In this document: piece after piece, positions 1 to 13,593 of the stretch
Layout of the letters: the number at the start of each line of letters is the position of its first letter
How positions within the stretch are numbered: the first letter of the stretch is position 1
Origin: Odiellus spinosus
Lineage: Eukaryota > Arthropoda > Arachnida > Opiliones > Phalangiidae
DNA: 64,000 bases
Reading direction: 5' to 3'
Assembly (NCBI GenBank): GCA_963920705.1
Contig: OY987228.1
Location: 14,739,187 to 14,803,186, forward strand
Notes under the pieces: model-generated
Told to the model about the DNA's origin: nothing
Databases searched by the model: none
The model's input: only the letters and a program-made list of their open reading frames with translations
Made by a program: the position numbers and the translations under genes

Positions 1-110
1 AATGACATAGGGCTCTTTATATTTTCTAGGCTTCCAACCTATGTTGGCGTATAATACGCCTTCATTGCGTCAAATAAATCGAACAGTTTGATGACTAAAG
101 CTTGAAGGAG

Positions 111-272
111 GAAAATATACCGCCTCTATATTTTAGGTATTTAATCAAAATTTAAAGTATTAACGTACAGGTAATTTGAATTATAGGAAGTTTGATCGAT
201 TATACGGATATACTTATTGACAAGACAAAATTTCACGGTTTAGTTACAACATATAGAGGTGGATATTTACGC
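111..272. repeat. Weak inverted repeat, possible MITE
   Basis: AAATATACCGCCTCTATATT near the left and its approximate reverse complement CATATAGAGGTGGATATTTA near the right. Only about 20 bp per arm, with mismatches. Confidence 0.4.
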
Positions 273-535
273 GGAGTTCTATAATATTGACTGGGTTTAT
301 GCAAATTTTAAATTGAACCATCAATTCAAAACCTTTTCAGATAAATGCTCAGATTTTTTTTGTCTTAGAACTTAGAATACTCTAAATAAAATGTAATTTT
401 TTTAATAATCCCAAAAAATTATACTTAACTGTTTGTTTAGATTGGTTTTTACAGAAAACTAATGATTTTTAAATGGCGCAGGTTTTAAATTTGATAAACT
501 GAATTTTTAATCTAGCTACAAGAAACGGTTCTACC

Positions 536-755
536 CCGATTCGCCCAAAACATTTGGCCCAATTCCCATTTCGCCCAATCTCAATTGGCCCAAACTCAAT
601 TGGCCCAATCCTAACTGGCCCAATCCCAACTGGCCCAATCCCCAATCAGCTAAATTTATTAGGCCCAATTCCCAATCAGCCCAATTTGTTAGGCCCAATT
701 CCCAATCAGCCCAATTTATTCTTATTTCGCCCAATCCACACCCAAGGCATATGCG
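536..755. repeat. GGCCCAAT-type low-complexity repeat, left arm
   Basis: Degenerate repeats of TTCGCCCAAT and TTGGCCCAAT are followed by three copies of a 30-bp unit (GGCCCAATTCCCAATCAGCC core, about 632-721). The same motif family occurs in inverted orientation at 834-1075. Confidence 0.9.
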
Positions 756-802
756 AACAAAATCCTCTTGATCGGTTCCTTCGTCCTGTTTAATTATTTC
801 TA

Positions 803-827
803 CCTAACCTAACCTAACCCAACCTAA
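803..827. repeat. Short telomeric-type tract (CCTAA)5, i.e. TTAGG on the minus strand
   Basis: Five consecutive 5-mers read CCTAA CCTAA CCTAA CCCAA CCTAA. TTAGG is the canonical arthropod telomere repeat. With only five units, one of them mutated, it is an interstitial or chance tract rather than a chromosome end. It lies exactly between the two inverted repeat arms. Confidence 0.6.
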
Positions 828-833
828 CAATTT

Positions 834-1075
834 TAGGCGAAACGGGAAAAGGAATTTTAGGTTGAGCGAAATGGGAATAGATAATTCTTTACTAACTGAT
901 AAAACGATTGGGCGAAGTGGGATTGGGCGAATTGGGACAAGGAAATTTTGGTTTGGGCGAATTGGGAATCGATAATTTTGGGCCAAATGATAATACGTTT
1001 GGGTGAAGTAGGATTGGGCGAAATGGGAATAGATAATTTTGGGCGAAATATTTGGGCGAAATGGGAACAAACCAC
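834..1075. repeat. GGGCGAATTGGGA-type repeat, right arm (inverted relative to the left)
   Basis: Degenerate repeats of TTGGGCGAAATGGGAATAGA and TTGGGCGAATTGGGA run through this block, in places with a longer unit ending in GATAATTTTGGGC. It is the reverse-complement motif of the block at 536-755. Confidence 0.9.
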
Positions 1076-2500
1076 AAGAAACAGATACCCGTTAAGCGCG
1101 TATCTGAAAGAAAGTTATTTACATATCTTTGTATCTGTCTATTAACTGCGCCTTTCATCTGCCAGCCAACTGTGAAACGCTTTTTAAGCGTTTATAAACA
1201 ATGAATTAAATTATAATCAAGCAATTGCTCATTATCTGTTTTAGTATCGGTTAATTCGTAAATATCTGGAATCAGTTTCGACAGATAATTCAGATATAGA
1301 AATTACTTAATAGAGATTGAATAGAAACAGTAATTATACGCTAACTTACACGCGAAACAGTTAAGTTTCTTAGTTAGGAGCGTTACTTAAAACTTAATAT
1401 ATATTTCGTACCAAATGAAATAATAATATAACGAATATGTCCGTCACTAAATTTTCAAGAGAGCTTCGAATGTATAGTGTAGCATTTCACTTAAAACTTT
1501 AAATACGTGAATTTAACTTGAGGAGGAAATAACTATATTGTTTGGCAACACAAAGCTAAGCTCCCTCTATCTTCAGGTCAACAAATCATGGGGATAAAGA
1601 TTTTGCTCACCTTTGAGCGCGCTGCGCATCGCGGGGGGAAATTGATTATAAAGTATTAACTTATAAATTGTTTATTACCCAAGCTTAAAAGCTAAGATTT
1701 CCATACGATCTTCGAGAATATATACCGCTATCCCTTTGGCAGCGCGCCTTTTACGATTTATTCGATTGAGTTTAATGAAGAGCAAACTTACGAGGAAATA
1801 GACTACTCTTAATCCACGCGACCAAGACATCTTATATATCAAAGGTCACGGAGTAACTAATAAAGATGTTAAACAGATAATTTTCGAAAGTTCTATTCGT
1901 ATTTCGCGAATGGTACCAATATATTTAACTATAAGTGGGTATACAAAGTTCAGTACTCTATTTTAGTAACAACAAGAGTTTATAAGAACACCTTTTGGAG
2001 GGATTATGTAAATTGAAATTACCGTAGCAAGAAAGTTTAGCACTGCAACTCAGCGGATTAAGATAAGCTTTACTCACGTGAAAATAGTAAATATATATTT
2101 ACTGATTTTTTTGTGTTAATAATAAAATTATTGAAATATAAATATATTGATTGGGTCACTAAATATTTAATATGCGAGATCCATAACTTCAATCATATTT
2201 GAAAATTATAACTTAGTTCCTGTCCTATTTTGGGTTAATTGGTAACATTTTATAGCTCTATAATAATTTCTTGGTATAGGAAACAAAATAAGTGAATTTA
2301 AAGGAGACTTATCATTCGCGAGAGCTCGCTAGTAATTAAAAAAAATTTGGTAAAAACAGATGAGCATTGTAAAAAAAATGAAGAAGAGGTATACGTAACT
2401 AAGAAACAGTTGGTAGAAGGAAAAATATCGGCGTATCACGGCCGCTTTGGCTAAAAGAATTAAGCTCGAGAAAAAGACTGTTTGGAAGATGAGGCTGAGA

Positions 2501-2530
2501 AGAGAAAGAGAAAGAGAGAGAGAGAGAGAG
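2501..2530. repeat. (GA)n microsatellite
   Basis: AGAGAAAGAGAAAG followed by pure AG repeats. The same purine-strand motif recurs through the window. Confidence 0.9.
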
Positions 2531-4198
2531 TAAACTTTTACGAAACTAATTTCAAAGACGAAATTGGCTGTTTAGCTTAGAAATGAATAAGGGGCTGCCA
2601 TCTGTTGGGGAAAAATTTGCATAAGCGAAGAGAGAAAGAGAGACTACCGGGTGAAAGGCGCTGTGCATTCTGGGTTAAAGTAAAAGGAGTGCCAACGCCA
2701 CTGAGAGAGATTCTATTATCAGGAGAGGGTGCTAAAAGGAGCCTATTTTCGTTTAAAAAGGGACCGGGATCCTCGAAATTAGAAGCCTAACCAACCCCTT
2801 TCCACACCACGAAAAGAGCTAGGCCTAACGGAAGCTAGTTTTGTTTCAGTCGAGGGACAAGTATATACAGCAAGCAGCCAGCCAGCCAACAAAGTCCTTC
2901 GCAGAAACAATCGACTCACCAGAATATATTATATACTTGAAAGATAGATTCCGACGCAATCTACCCCTTCTTTTCCTTCTTTCCCCTTCTTCCCGGACCG
3001 TAACCATTGCTGGTACCAGATCGAGAGACTATAGGGAGGAGGTGAAGAATTACTTTCATAGAAAGAGGGCGGAGTGCAGGTGGTCCCGAGAAAACAAGCG
3101 GAAAAAAAGGGGTGAGATCTCACAGTCACCCCCTACCGTCGTATACCACAGCGAGCGGTTGGCGAAAACCCCTTCCTCCCTTCGATTCCCTCCTCGCATG
3201 GTTCACCCTCTCTCGAATCTCCAATTAATTAGAAACGAGAGACCGCCCTGTTAATTAAACGGATTATGGAAGGCAGGCCCAGAGTCGCCAATCTCGTTTC
3301 CACCAGAGTTAAGAAGAGCGATTAGCGAGAGTCCTTATTGCTCGAGTTTGCTACCTTCTAGGCATCTAGCTCAAGCATTGTAAGGCTCAAATGGCTATGG
3401 TCCCCGCGTATAACGTCCCACACCCCTACACGTCGCCCATGCAGGCTAGCTCCGAATCAATTTTTATATAAGAAACGTCTCCAAGCCTCGTTTACATTTA
3501 TACTTATTCGCTTATCCTTTTCTCTTGGTCTTCTTTTTCAGTTTTCTTCGACCCGGATTAAAGGACTTAGGATACGAAGAAGCAAAAATCGCGGAAACTC
3601 CTTAATTGATAGGCTAGAAATTCAACAACTATTTGGAAAACTATTGTTATTCTCTATGACGATTTACATCGTGTAGTATTCCGCCCAGCTTTCCCTTTTA
3701 AGCAAAGTAATCACGGTAACAAAGACTATAGCTAAATTTAGACGAGTTTTCGTGCAGTTTACAAAAGGGTATAAGTTCATGGAGATTGATACACAATGTT
3801 ATAACAAAAAGAGAAAAAAAGTAGACTTTAAAACGATACTCTTTCCTCTTTTCCATACTATCACTTCATTCTCTCGACTTTTTAAAAAGCTTAAATTATT
3901 TCTTAGAAAATTCCTTTGAGGGTATATTCACTATTGTGTCTTTGTTTCTTTTAGTTTCAATTTTCAACGCGAAAACCGAGATTCTATTGGGAAAACCAGA
4001 TTGCGTACTTAATGCACTCATTTAATCGTATCTAATGAAAATAACGTTCCACTTTACGTTAAGACGCGTTTCTCTACCACTTCTCCCTCACAATCATAAA
4101 TTGTTTTTCGTGAACTATATGTACTAGGTTTTGGATTAAATGGTTAAAATTTAAATGGAACCCTAAACCTTTAAGAGCTTTTTCATAGTAGCAAGCGA

Positions 4199-4407
4199 AT
4201 TATTTATAGTATGAAATATAGTATTTATAGTATGAAATATAGTATTTATAGTATGAAATATAGTATTTATAGTATGAAATATAGTATTTATAGTATGAAA
4301 TATAGTATTTATAGTATGAAATATAGTATTTATAGTATGAAATATAGTATTTATAGTATGAAATATAGTATTTATAGTATGAAATATAGTATTTATAGTA
4401 TGAAATA
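4199..4407. repeat. 21-bp tandem repeat, about 9.5 copies
   Basis: The unit TATTTATAGTATGAAATATA plus one G repeats with essentially perfect identity for about 200 bp. It is open in one frame as repeated MKYSIYS, but the frame begins and ends with the repeat and has no other coding sign. Perfect copies imply recent expansion and likely length polymorphism. Confidence 0.97.
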
Positions 4408-5053
4408 ACTTAAGCTAAGCCACATCTTACCTATTTTTAGTTTAAAAAGTATTATATATCAACCTTAAAAAGTCATATTCAATATTTTTAAAGCTCTGGG
4501 CTTTTTTTTTAATAAACTTCAAAATTAAAATAATGGCCAATGAGAGACGAGGGGCAAACACCGATAAATTAGCAAGTAATTACATTTATTTTAAATATAA
4601 GGCAAAAATATATTTAAACTTATATTTAGAATTTTCCCTTAAGTGAAATATGCTGAGGTAGAAATGTAACTATTTTTATGATCGCTTTGAAGCTATAGGT
4701 CTACAAGGTTAAAATATATTTTAAGACTTGACAAGATTGACATTTCGAAGCCGTCGAAAACAAGTCGTTAGCTCTCAATTAAGGTTCCTTTTTATAGTAA
4801 AGAACGCGAGAGAAAGTGCATGGCTTGAACCGTTTCGATTGGTTCCTTCGAATTTTTTGAAAAAATGTTTGTTTCTCTTCCAGAAACCGGGGGAAGAATT
4901 TTTCTTTTGGAGAATAAAATGGGAGTTTTTAAAAGAATGGTAACGACGTAAGAAAAGTATGTATACGGCAGGCCCAAAACTAGAGGACCTATTTTACGGG
5001 TTTTAAAAGGAAGTATAACTATCGAAAGGAAGGAAAGTGGTGGAAGATCACGG

Positions 5054-5081
5054 AAAAAAAAAAAAAAAAAAAAAAAAAAAA
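5054..5081. repeat. Poly(A) run of 28 bases
   Basis: Pure A run in upstream AT-rich sequence, with no element end recognised beside it. Confidence 0.9.
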
Positions 5082-8000
5082 TTAAACAAGATGATCTGTA
5101 TGGCCATGGTAGTTACGCAACGTCACGTTAATTAAATGGCGAATGCAACGTAAAAACAAGTGATTTTTTATCGATTACTTATCGTTTTAATAGGCCTAAT
5201 CCACCATGAAATAAATTAAAAACAAATACTAAACTAGAAATGTAGATCCTAAACTGATGGGTTTTTAAGACGAGATCACCATGAGATTTAAAATAAAATT
5301 CGATTGGTCCCTCAAATTCGGGATCTCCATGAATCCAGATAAGCCTATTTTCCGGGTAAGTTTTAAACTTATTTCTAATATTTGTTTTAAATCGTTAAAA
5401 AAAAATTACTTTAGGTTGCTTTCTCCCTTTAAGTGGTTTTCACATTGAACAATTTCTAGGGTAGGCGGCGTGCTCATTTCAAAACGCGGCGGTTGGATAA
5501 AAACCAACATGGTGGGGCCAGATAGAATTAAAATCTAGTAGGGATGGATACACGAAAGTCAAAGTAGTGCGGGCCATAGGGTTAGCACGCTGTGTCTTTC
5601 CAACGAAAGCGTATTTAACGACAATACGCTAATTAACGGAAAAATAACATAGGCTCCCTTCATTTGACAGTGCGGGCTAGGGGCGGGGGCAGATATTTGC
5701 ATAATTGCTATAGTAACGAAAAACTATTTTTTGCGTAACTAAAAAATAGGGGTTGTTACATTTGAAAGAAGTGAAAAATAGAAAAAGACCTGTCAATTCA
5801 AGCCGTAGCGGTCTTTATAATCCTCACTTTTTCGCCCAATTTTTTTTTTCCATCGTAAGGAGATCTGCCGTTTTTTCATATTCCTTTTCTTATTTTTTCA
5901 ATCATATTTATAAAGGGTGCTCCCCCTCCCGACTTCTAACGAGTCAAATTTGTATCTAAGTTGAATAAGTAAATTAATATTCCATTATAATTTGGTACGT
6001 GCGTGAGTACGAGTATCCGGGGTTAAATTACATTTTGAATGAACATTAAGGAAACAGAAATCCGTAGAGAGACGGAATGAATGATAGATGAAAACAAAAA
6101 TCAAGATTCATTAGCGAGAAATTGAAAGGACGCCTAGATTTTTTGAGACTCGATTTTTTTTTTTTTTTTCAATAGCTCGCAGTAAAATCGAGGACAGCAG
6201 TCTTTGAATGATTTACATTAAAGAGACAAAATTCGATAGAGCGACTGATGAAGTAATCGATACCACTAAAGATATACAATATAATGGAAAGTTGCAGGCA
6301 TATAAAAAGTTTCAAATTACTAGTCTCTAGAAATGACTAGATTAAAATGTAATATATACCATTTCGAGTAGACAGCACGCGCAAAGCCAGGCTTTCCGTT
6401 ATTTCAATGATTCAATTTATAGGAAATAAAGGAATCATGGAATTGAGTGTACTGACAACTCGAAGTTTGTTTCGTGCAAACGTTTCTTAGTCGTCTATGA
6501 GATTTAAAATTGAGAAGGAAATCACGTTAGATTCGCAATTTTGGAAAATGTGAACAAAATAAAGTCACATTTTGTCTATCTATAAGTAATTTTAGACCGT
6601 TTTTTTTTCATAAACTAGGTTCGAAGCTTTAGTTTTTTTTAAACAAGAAGAAAATTTCCCTTTTTTTTTAAAAATTTCATCGCGAGCGCGGAAGCGAAAA
6701 CATAAAAAGTAGATTTGAAACGGCGTACGTAACGAGGGCTAACATTTCGCCGATTCTCTATTTGCCAAGACGTCCAGATTCGTTAAGGTGCGCGCCTGGC
6801 GTGGGTGAGGCGACAAATATGTCAGAACATTCGTACGTTTCCACTGTCACCCCCAAATTCCCCTTCAAAACTCTAACACCCTTTCCTACCACAGCAAACC
6901 CATAGCAGCTAGCAGCACGAGTGGTTCAAAATCAAAGTCATCTTTCCTCCCCTTCAAGTTTTCCGCTCTCATTTCCAGCGGCTATTCCGGGAAGACCTGG
7001 TCTTCCTTAAGCAGCGTTTCCATAAGTAATATCGTTCAGTTTGAACTTTGGAGAATTAATATCGCAATCTCTAAGTTTTAAACAAAAATAATATAATACC
7101 AAGGACGGACCAAAGCCGTACTCAAACGTTTTACGGGCGAACTAATAATTCGAATTTGGGGATATAAAGAACTTATGCAAGAAGCTTGCGAGTTACTCGA
7201 AGTACACAAATTTCAGGGGAGCTAAAACCCTGGATAAAATATACAAAGTCAGAAATTTATGTCCCATCTCTCCTATCTCGTAGGCGCGTATTGCGAGTAA
7301 TTTCAGGGCTTGCTTCGGTAGTTCGAAAAGCATAGTAGAGGTGCGAATGTATTTCCGGTTTATTTAGGGTTAAGATATCCCTCTTAACAAAAATCGAACA
7401 TATTCGCCTATCTCTTTGTACAGTGGTTAAATGGTTTTAAAGAGGGAGATAATTTTTAAAAAATGCTTAAACAAGGAGGTTCCCTAGTAAAGACATGCCT
7501 GAATTTTTCGAAACTATACCCTTCTGGTTTTACGTACGAAACAAAATAATAAAACTCCAAAAAGAGAGTGAAAGAAACATCAAGATTAAGATTATATTTT
7601 CAATCGTAAATGGAAACTCCGCTTTTCCATAAATTACTCATCTTCGCAGCATCTCGTCGCGTAACGCGGTCTGGGACTAAAACAGCAGCGCCAAGGTATT
7701 TCCGAGTCGCTCTAATTTCGGCTTGATTAAAGGGAATTCTTAACGCGGGGTATATAAACCCCGAGGAAAACTCGTTTGCCAAAACCCACGCTTCCAGTAT
7801 AAGCGTAGTTTTATACCTTATACCGAGTAGGAAAGATTTTGTCACGAATGATCAGACTTTTCCCATCCTCATCTCGACCAGCGCTCGCTTTACTCCGAAA
7901 GAGTGTAAATAAAGGGTTCCATATACGTATAACTCTTATTATATCCATATATATATATCCCTCTCTACTTTTTCCGCGGAGTTAGTCATTATTCAACCCA

Positions 8001-9215
8001 AAATTAGGTAAACACTCGCCAGAATTCCCACATCCTTACGTAGCTTTTCCCCAATCTTCATATACTTCACCCCACACAGTTTCTAAATGAAGAAAAACGG
8101 TGGTTTAAAACTCGAGTCACGCTGGCACGTATTACTTCGTCAAGGCGCGTATGGTAACAAAACCCCCCCAAAAACTAACATCTTACGCTAATGACTAGAA
8201 TTGATCATGTAGTTAGTTCATACCACTCGAATTACACTACATGTAGATTAGGGTACGTCTCATGATAGTGACTAAAAATTCTAAGCCAATGTGACCCAAC
8301 GCATTTAGTTCCATAAAAAATGGTTTACAATTTCGTTATCTTTACAAAACTAACTTATATTCATCAAGATATAATTAATAAAGCTGAAAAATGTCTCCTT
8401 CCCGCAATATTATTACGCTTAGATTTCTGAAGCAAATAGGTACATCACTGACTTCAGATAAATTTTAAACCAAATTAAGTGAAATAAAATTGTAAATTGA
8501 AACTAGTTGGGAGCATTATTGGTCTTGACCAATATTATTGACATTATTGGTGCGAATGACTAATATGTTTGTGACTATAATGTACACATTTTGGGAATTT
8601 GTGTATAATCATTTCTTTTTGACCACGGAAAAAGTTTAAAGAAATATTTCGCTTACCTTATAACTAAATTTCGTGCAGAATAATTTTCCTCTTCAACTGG
8701 TTTCCGTGGAATTAAGACCAAATATTACATTCTTCACAAATTTATAGAGCTGTAAAGAAAGATACAAAACATATTTAGAACTTGTAGGTATAGGAAATTT
8801 AGAAAATGCAATTGTATAAATAATAATGTAATTTATAGACGTTTTTGTCAAAAAAACCGTAGAATATATTTCGTTCTACATCGTGAGATGGCAGCAGGTT
8901 AGTCGATTTTCGACACCGTAAGACTAAAATCGCGCCTCAACAAAAAGCCGGGTCTTTCTCTAGAGGAGCAGAGATTCGAAGAGAGTTGAGTTCAGGGCTA
9001 AATCGATGCCATATACTCGTGTTCAAAAGCGGATAATAAGGATATATTTTTCCTCTATGAGATTTAATATTATTAATCAATCCGCCAAGGTTTTTACCCT
9101 TATGTAAGCTCCCTTTGAATAAGAATTAAGGTATTAATATTATCGTCAGAATTTTTCCCCCAACCTTGCGCTACTTTCTCTCCTTCGCAACGATTATCCA
9201 AGTGTATACGAAAAG

Positions 9216-9241
9216 AAAAAAAAAAAAAAAAAAAAAAAAAA
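9216..9241. repeat. Poly(A) run of 26 bases
   Basis: Pure A run preceded by AAAAG. No retrotransposon body was recognised on either side. Confidence 0.9.
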
Positions 9242-12149
9242 CGTCACGTTTGGAAATGGGGGATAGTGAAAAAGGATTCTTTCAATGCAATGAAAGAAAA
9301 AAATATATATAGGAAATAGAAAAAAGATAAAATCGGATTAAGGTTCTGAAGAGGAAGAAGGGATATAGGAAACTTCATCCAAATATAGTGGGGGAGAAGC
9401 AAACGGGATTAAAACCTCGATCCGAAGGCGGAAAAAAATATAAACAGGTCGATTCGAGTCATCTATTCGTGTCCTAAAATTGGCGTTAAACGTTAGATAA
9501 ATCAAACCTCTTCTTTCAAAAATATAGAAAAAGAACTTAATCTCGAAGAGAAAAGGGGGTAGTATTTGTGGGAAAGAAACGAATCAAAGGAAGTTGCTTT
9601 CAGGCGGTAAATACTTCATAACACCATTTATTTTTTTATTTTTTTCGGATTTAGAATCGACTGCGGATAAAGGGTGAACTTATATCACTCGTCTTCGTAC
9701 TCATTCGACTCTTAATTTGAGAAAAAATTCGTATCAGTAGCTCGTTAAGCTTCTGGATTTGAAATCAATGGTCTGTTAGTCGCGTGATAAGTGTTAAGCC
9801 TAAATTACGTTAGAGAGTCAGTGTGGGACTAATGCTACGCTGGGAGTGACAAACTTTTATCGGATCCCTCATGACGGCACAACCTCTGATCTATCACCCA
9901 ATTTTACGTCAACGTCTCGAAGCCCCTATTTTTTTCCCGCCATTTTTTTTTCTTTGGTTCGTCTTTTTTTCTTTTTTTTTTTTTTTTCTTCTCTATTATC
10001 GATTTATACGGAAAAAGAGCCAATAATAGAGAGGCTGAAAAATTCTTCCAGTCGCCCTTATTAGTGTTTATTGTAGAGGAAAACTAGACTTCGGTCCCGC
10101 GAGCCTGTCAAAAGAAGTGGGCTCGTCATTCTCGTCATTCGGATTCATAACCCAATATCTATACTGTCTTTTTCTCCCTATTGTTAGAAGGGGCAGTTAC
10201 GACGAGACGGGAAGGGAGGGAGAGGAAGGATATATACGGAGAAAGGGGACATTTCTCGAATAATAGATCGAAACTATTTCCGAGCTTATAATCAGTCCCT
10301 TTTTAAAGCGTGCCTTTTTCCAATCAATAAATAAGTCGAATAACAAAATAAAGAGTCCTTAGAGAAATTATGTCTATTTCTGCGGTACGTTAGGCACGGG
10401 ATCGTGACGCTATATAGGTCTTTCCAAGTGTAGAATGCAATTATACGGAAGGTTGAGTGAAATTTTATATATACTCTATTCCATCTGTAGTTGGTAGCAC
10501 GTACAAATATATAGACTGTCCCTTAATACCGTTTTTTTTTTAATAGGAGATCAAGGGAGACTAGCTTTGTACGTAATGACAAATCAAGATGTACTAAATT
10601 ATTGAACCAATTGTTGACATTGGTCCTGGTTGGTACATTTTTATTTATTTTCTAAAGAATCATTTCGCAAATAGTTCAAAACAAAGAGTAATTTTTGTGA
10701 GCCATTCTGTGGAGATTTAGATACATCTCTGACTAATTTTGGTCTAACCATCTTAATCCTATATTATTCATTAATAAAATTGAAAAAAAGCTGAATTTTA
10801 GAAGTAAAACTGATTTTTTCGTAGTAATTTAGTATCTTTTGAGACGGAGTATAACAACTAAAAGTCTAACAAAGATTGTTTTTGCAAGTTTATCAATCTC
10901 AGCCCCTGTAGAAGTGTTCCAACCCTCTTGATTCGAAGCTCGCTTCTTAAGCCGACTTTTAGGGGTAAACAAAATTAAGTCTTTAAAAATCCGTAGGTAG
11001 GAGGAACTCGAAATATGGTGGTTTTTTTCTTATATATTTATTTTAAAGTCAATGTGACATAAGCCAAATCGATTCAAATTTTGATGGGCGTGAGAGGAAG
11101 AAATGGAAGAGTGATAGAGTTTTGGAATCAATCTTCCCCTTCCTACCCACGCATGATGAGGTGATCACCCTTCTTCTATACTTCCTTTTAGCCCCCCCCC
11201 CCCCTTTCGAATCTCTACACCGACCCTCCATAAACCCAGAAGTCGTTTAACAAATGGATCTTTCCTCTGATAGGTGAAGTAACAACGCGGCGGAGGCGGA
11301 AACAGATGTTATATCGCTAAAATATAACTAGCTTTATCCTCCATTCTAACATTTTTTGGGGATCTTTATACTTTCAGTAGATAGTAGCCCCATCATTCTC
11401 TCTACCAATTGGACGGGGAGGGGGATAAAATGTATTAGGGAAAGATAGATTCCGATTTTAGTTACGGATACGCGATAAGCTTTTCCGTGAAGCCACGTTG
11501 GTCTTAATCAAGCGTATAATATCTTGTTCCCACTACGATAGTTGCACGCGGGCTTCATATATGTATGTCGTTGTTTGAATGTACACGGGGAGAACAGGAA
11601 CACTTAGAATGACACGAAGACGTTGGGTAGCCGCACTTCCACATTGGAAGGGGCTTGGGCCCTGTTTTAAAGGAGCGAGCGTGTACTCTGTGATAATTAA
11701 AAGCCTAGAGGTTCCGAGAGACAGCTGTTTGGAGACGCGTAAGAGTATATAGCCTCTAGAATGGACGCCTAACTAAACCCGAATACGAGGAGCAACAGCC
11801 TTATTCATGCACGCGCGTTTTTATCGCGTGAAAAGAGATTTTTAAATTTTGATAATTTTTTTCCGCTACCGGTTGTTTTCGATCTGTCGTTCGTTGAATT
11901 TAGTTTATACCGATTTTGGCTAGCTATACTCGAAACAAAATAGCGGAGAAATATTTCTTTCGTCCGGAGCTTTATTACTTTAAACTTTCCCGTTTCGAAT
12001 TTTTCCTTTTCTCTCGCTCTCTCTCTCTCTCTTTCCCTCGATAACAAACTTAAACCAATTGTGTTTTCCTTGACCGATTTTATATTTCTCTCTCAATGTT
12101 CGTTCTTTAAGGAAAGGGATGAGGAAGGAGAAAGAGGAGAGGAGCGGCA

Positions 12150-13593
12150 AAGTAAGGAGTTTCGGTGCACGGGTGAGGTGAAGGGGGAAATCGCTCCATA
12201 GCCGCAATATAGCCAGCGCGTTTTTCTCTCTTCGCCGTTCTCCTAGACTGCTTTTCTCAATTTCTGCCCCCAAAAATTTCTTTTCTCGGGATCGCGAGCC
12301 GAGCTGAGTCGGGTAGGGCAGCGGGGGTAGATCTGGAAGGGTAGGGTAAGGACGGACGCGAAGCTTTTTCTCGGCTGTTCCCCCCTGACTGGGGTTCTTT
12401 TCTGGGCGCCCCCTCGCTCTCCGAAATGCGACCCGGCAAACGGGTCGATGGCAGTGCGCAGTCGTAGCGAAGGCCAGACGCGGCGAAACGCGAGCCAGCT
12501 CGTGAGGCGGCGCTTTGCCGCGGAGCTGAAGCAGCCCGCTTCGACCAACGTCAACGCCTGCCTCCAAAAAAACGTTTTGTCACCGATTTCCAGCGGCACC
12601 AGCGCTCGTTCCGACCTCGCGTTAGGCCCCCCTTTTCTTATCCCGAGGAAGGAGTCGTAGGAACCCACCCGCGCTACCCTCCCCGATTATTTAAATTTTT
12701 TTAAATCTTATTTTTTAATTTTCCTCGGAAACAAACGCCGGGCGAATCTTGGATTCGGGCCGCTTCGACCCGACAAGCTCGACGATGTTCTCGGCCCTTT
12801 GGCCTACGCGTTCCGCCGGAACCGAATCTAACGCGTAAGCCTCGTACCTTCTACCCGAGTCCGACTCGAAGCGCTCGCTCGACCGGTAAAAATCGGACAG
12901 GACTGTTAGCGTTCGAACGGGAACGATATTGGGAGCCTCGATTGTCGCCTCCTATTCAGATCGGGCCCTTCTTTCACGGATATTCTTGACGAGAAGCCTA
13001 AAAAAATTCCATCCCCCGCTTGGCGCGGAAAAGCGCGCGGAGAGAAAGAGAAGAGGAACGCCACCGCGGAGAAAGGTGTGGGCGGAAAAGGCCTCGGCTA
13101 GCAGACGACCGTAGAACTCGATCATTCTCCGAATCCGTGGATCCGCAAAACCAGGGGCCGCTGACACCAGCCGGACCTCGAATGGCCGGGCCAATGACTC
13201 TTCCCAACCGGTGAGATAGAAATCCGTAGAAAAGGCCAGCAATTCTATTTTTAATCGGAAAATCCCTCGGCCGAAGAGGAGAGCTAGCTTACGAGCGGGC
13301 CGAGGCTTAAGATTCCCATTCGATCGCTCCGGGAGTGAAGAGAGAGAGAAGCTCGAGAGAAGAGGAGAGAAAGAGAGATTGGAACGAGCGCGCGGGCGGG
13401 GGCGCCCGCGACCAGAAAGAGCCGCGAAAAGTAGCGCGTTCGGTAATGCGGGTTACCACCGAGAACGGCACCTTTATCCGAAATTGCTCGGCTGGACAGC
13501 GATCCTCAGGCGGCAGCGTGTTCGGGCCGAGCCGTTGGATGTAGTGACCGGAATGACCGTGCCAGACTGGCCGCTCCACTTTGCTAGGAAGTC
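12150..13593 (+). promoter_or_regulatory. CpG/GC-rich promoter-proximal region and 5' leader of the nAChR gene
   Basis: Base composition changes sharply here. The surrounding DNA is AT-rich, while this block is rich in CG dinucleotides and G/C runs, and ends at the start codon of exon 1. That is the pattern expected for a housekeeping or neuronal CpG-type promoter and leader. I see no convincing TATA box immediately upstream. Several overlapping open frames on both strands (up to 195 residues) are best explained by GC-rich sequence having few stop codons; none resembles a known protein. The transcription start cannot be placed from sequence alone. Confidence 0.45.

Larger units (their letters stand above)
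1076..12149. other. Upstream AT-rich region without a supportable gene
   Basis: Apart from the listed tandem repeat, poly(A) runs and microsatellite I find no exon, RNA gene or transposase here. The longest open frames (137 residues at 2841-3254, 81 at 7600-7845) show no family resemblance and no splice context. The block may be intergenic, or the intron of a transcript whose exons lie outside. Confidence 0.5.

Noticed and set aside
554..1158. Pro/Asn/Gln-rich open frames on both strands near the window start
   Set aside because: Translations of the GGCCCAAT/GGGCGAAT repeats. Overlapping frames on opposite strands argue against coding.
2841..3254. A 137-residue + strand open frame
   Set aside because: No recognisable domain, no supporting splice context, and composition like its surroundings.
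4211..4408. A 65-residue frame of repeated MKYSIYS
   Set aside because: It is exactly the 21-bp tandem repeat with no flanking coding sequence.
11980..12668. A 195-residue minus-strand open frame and overlapping frames on both strands in the GC-rich block
   Set aside because: The frames overlap in several registers, show biased Arg/Pro/Ser composition and match no family I know. Low stop density in GC-rich DNA explains them.
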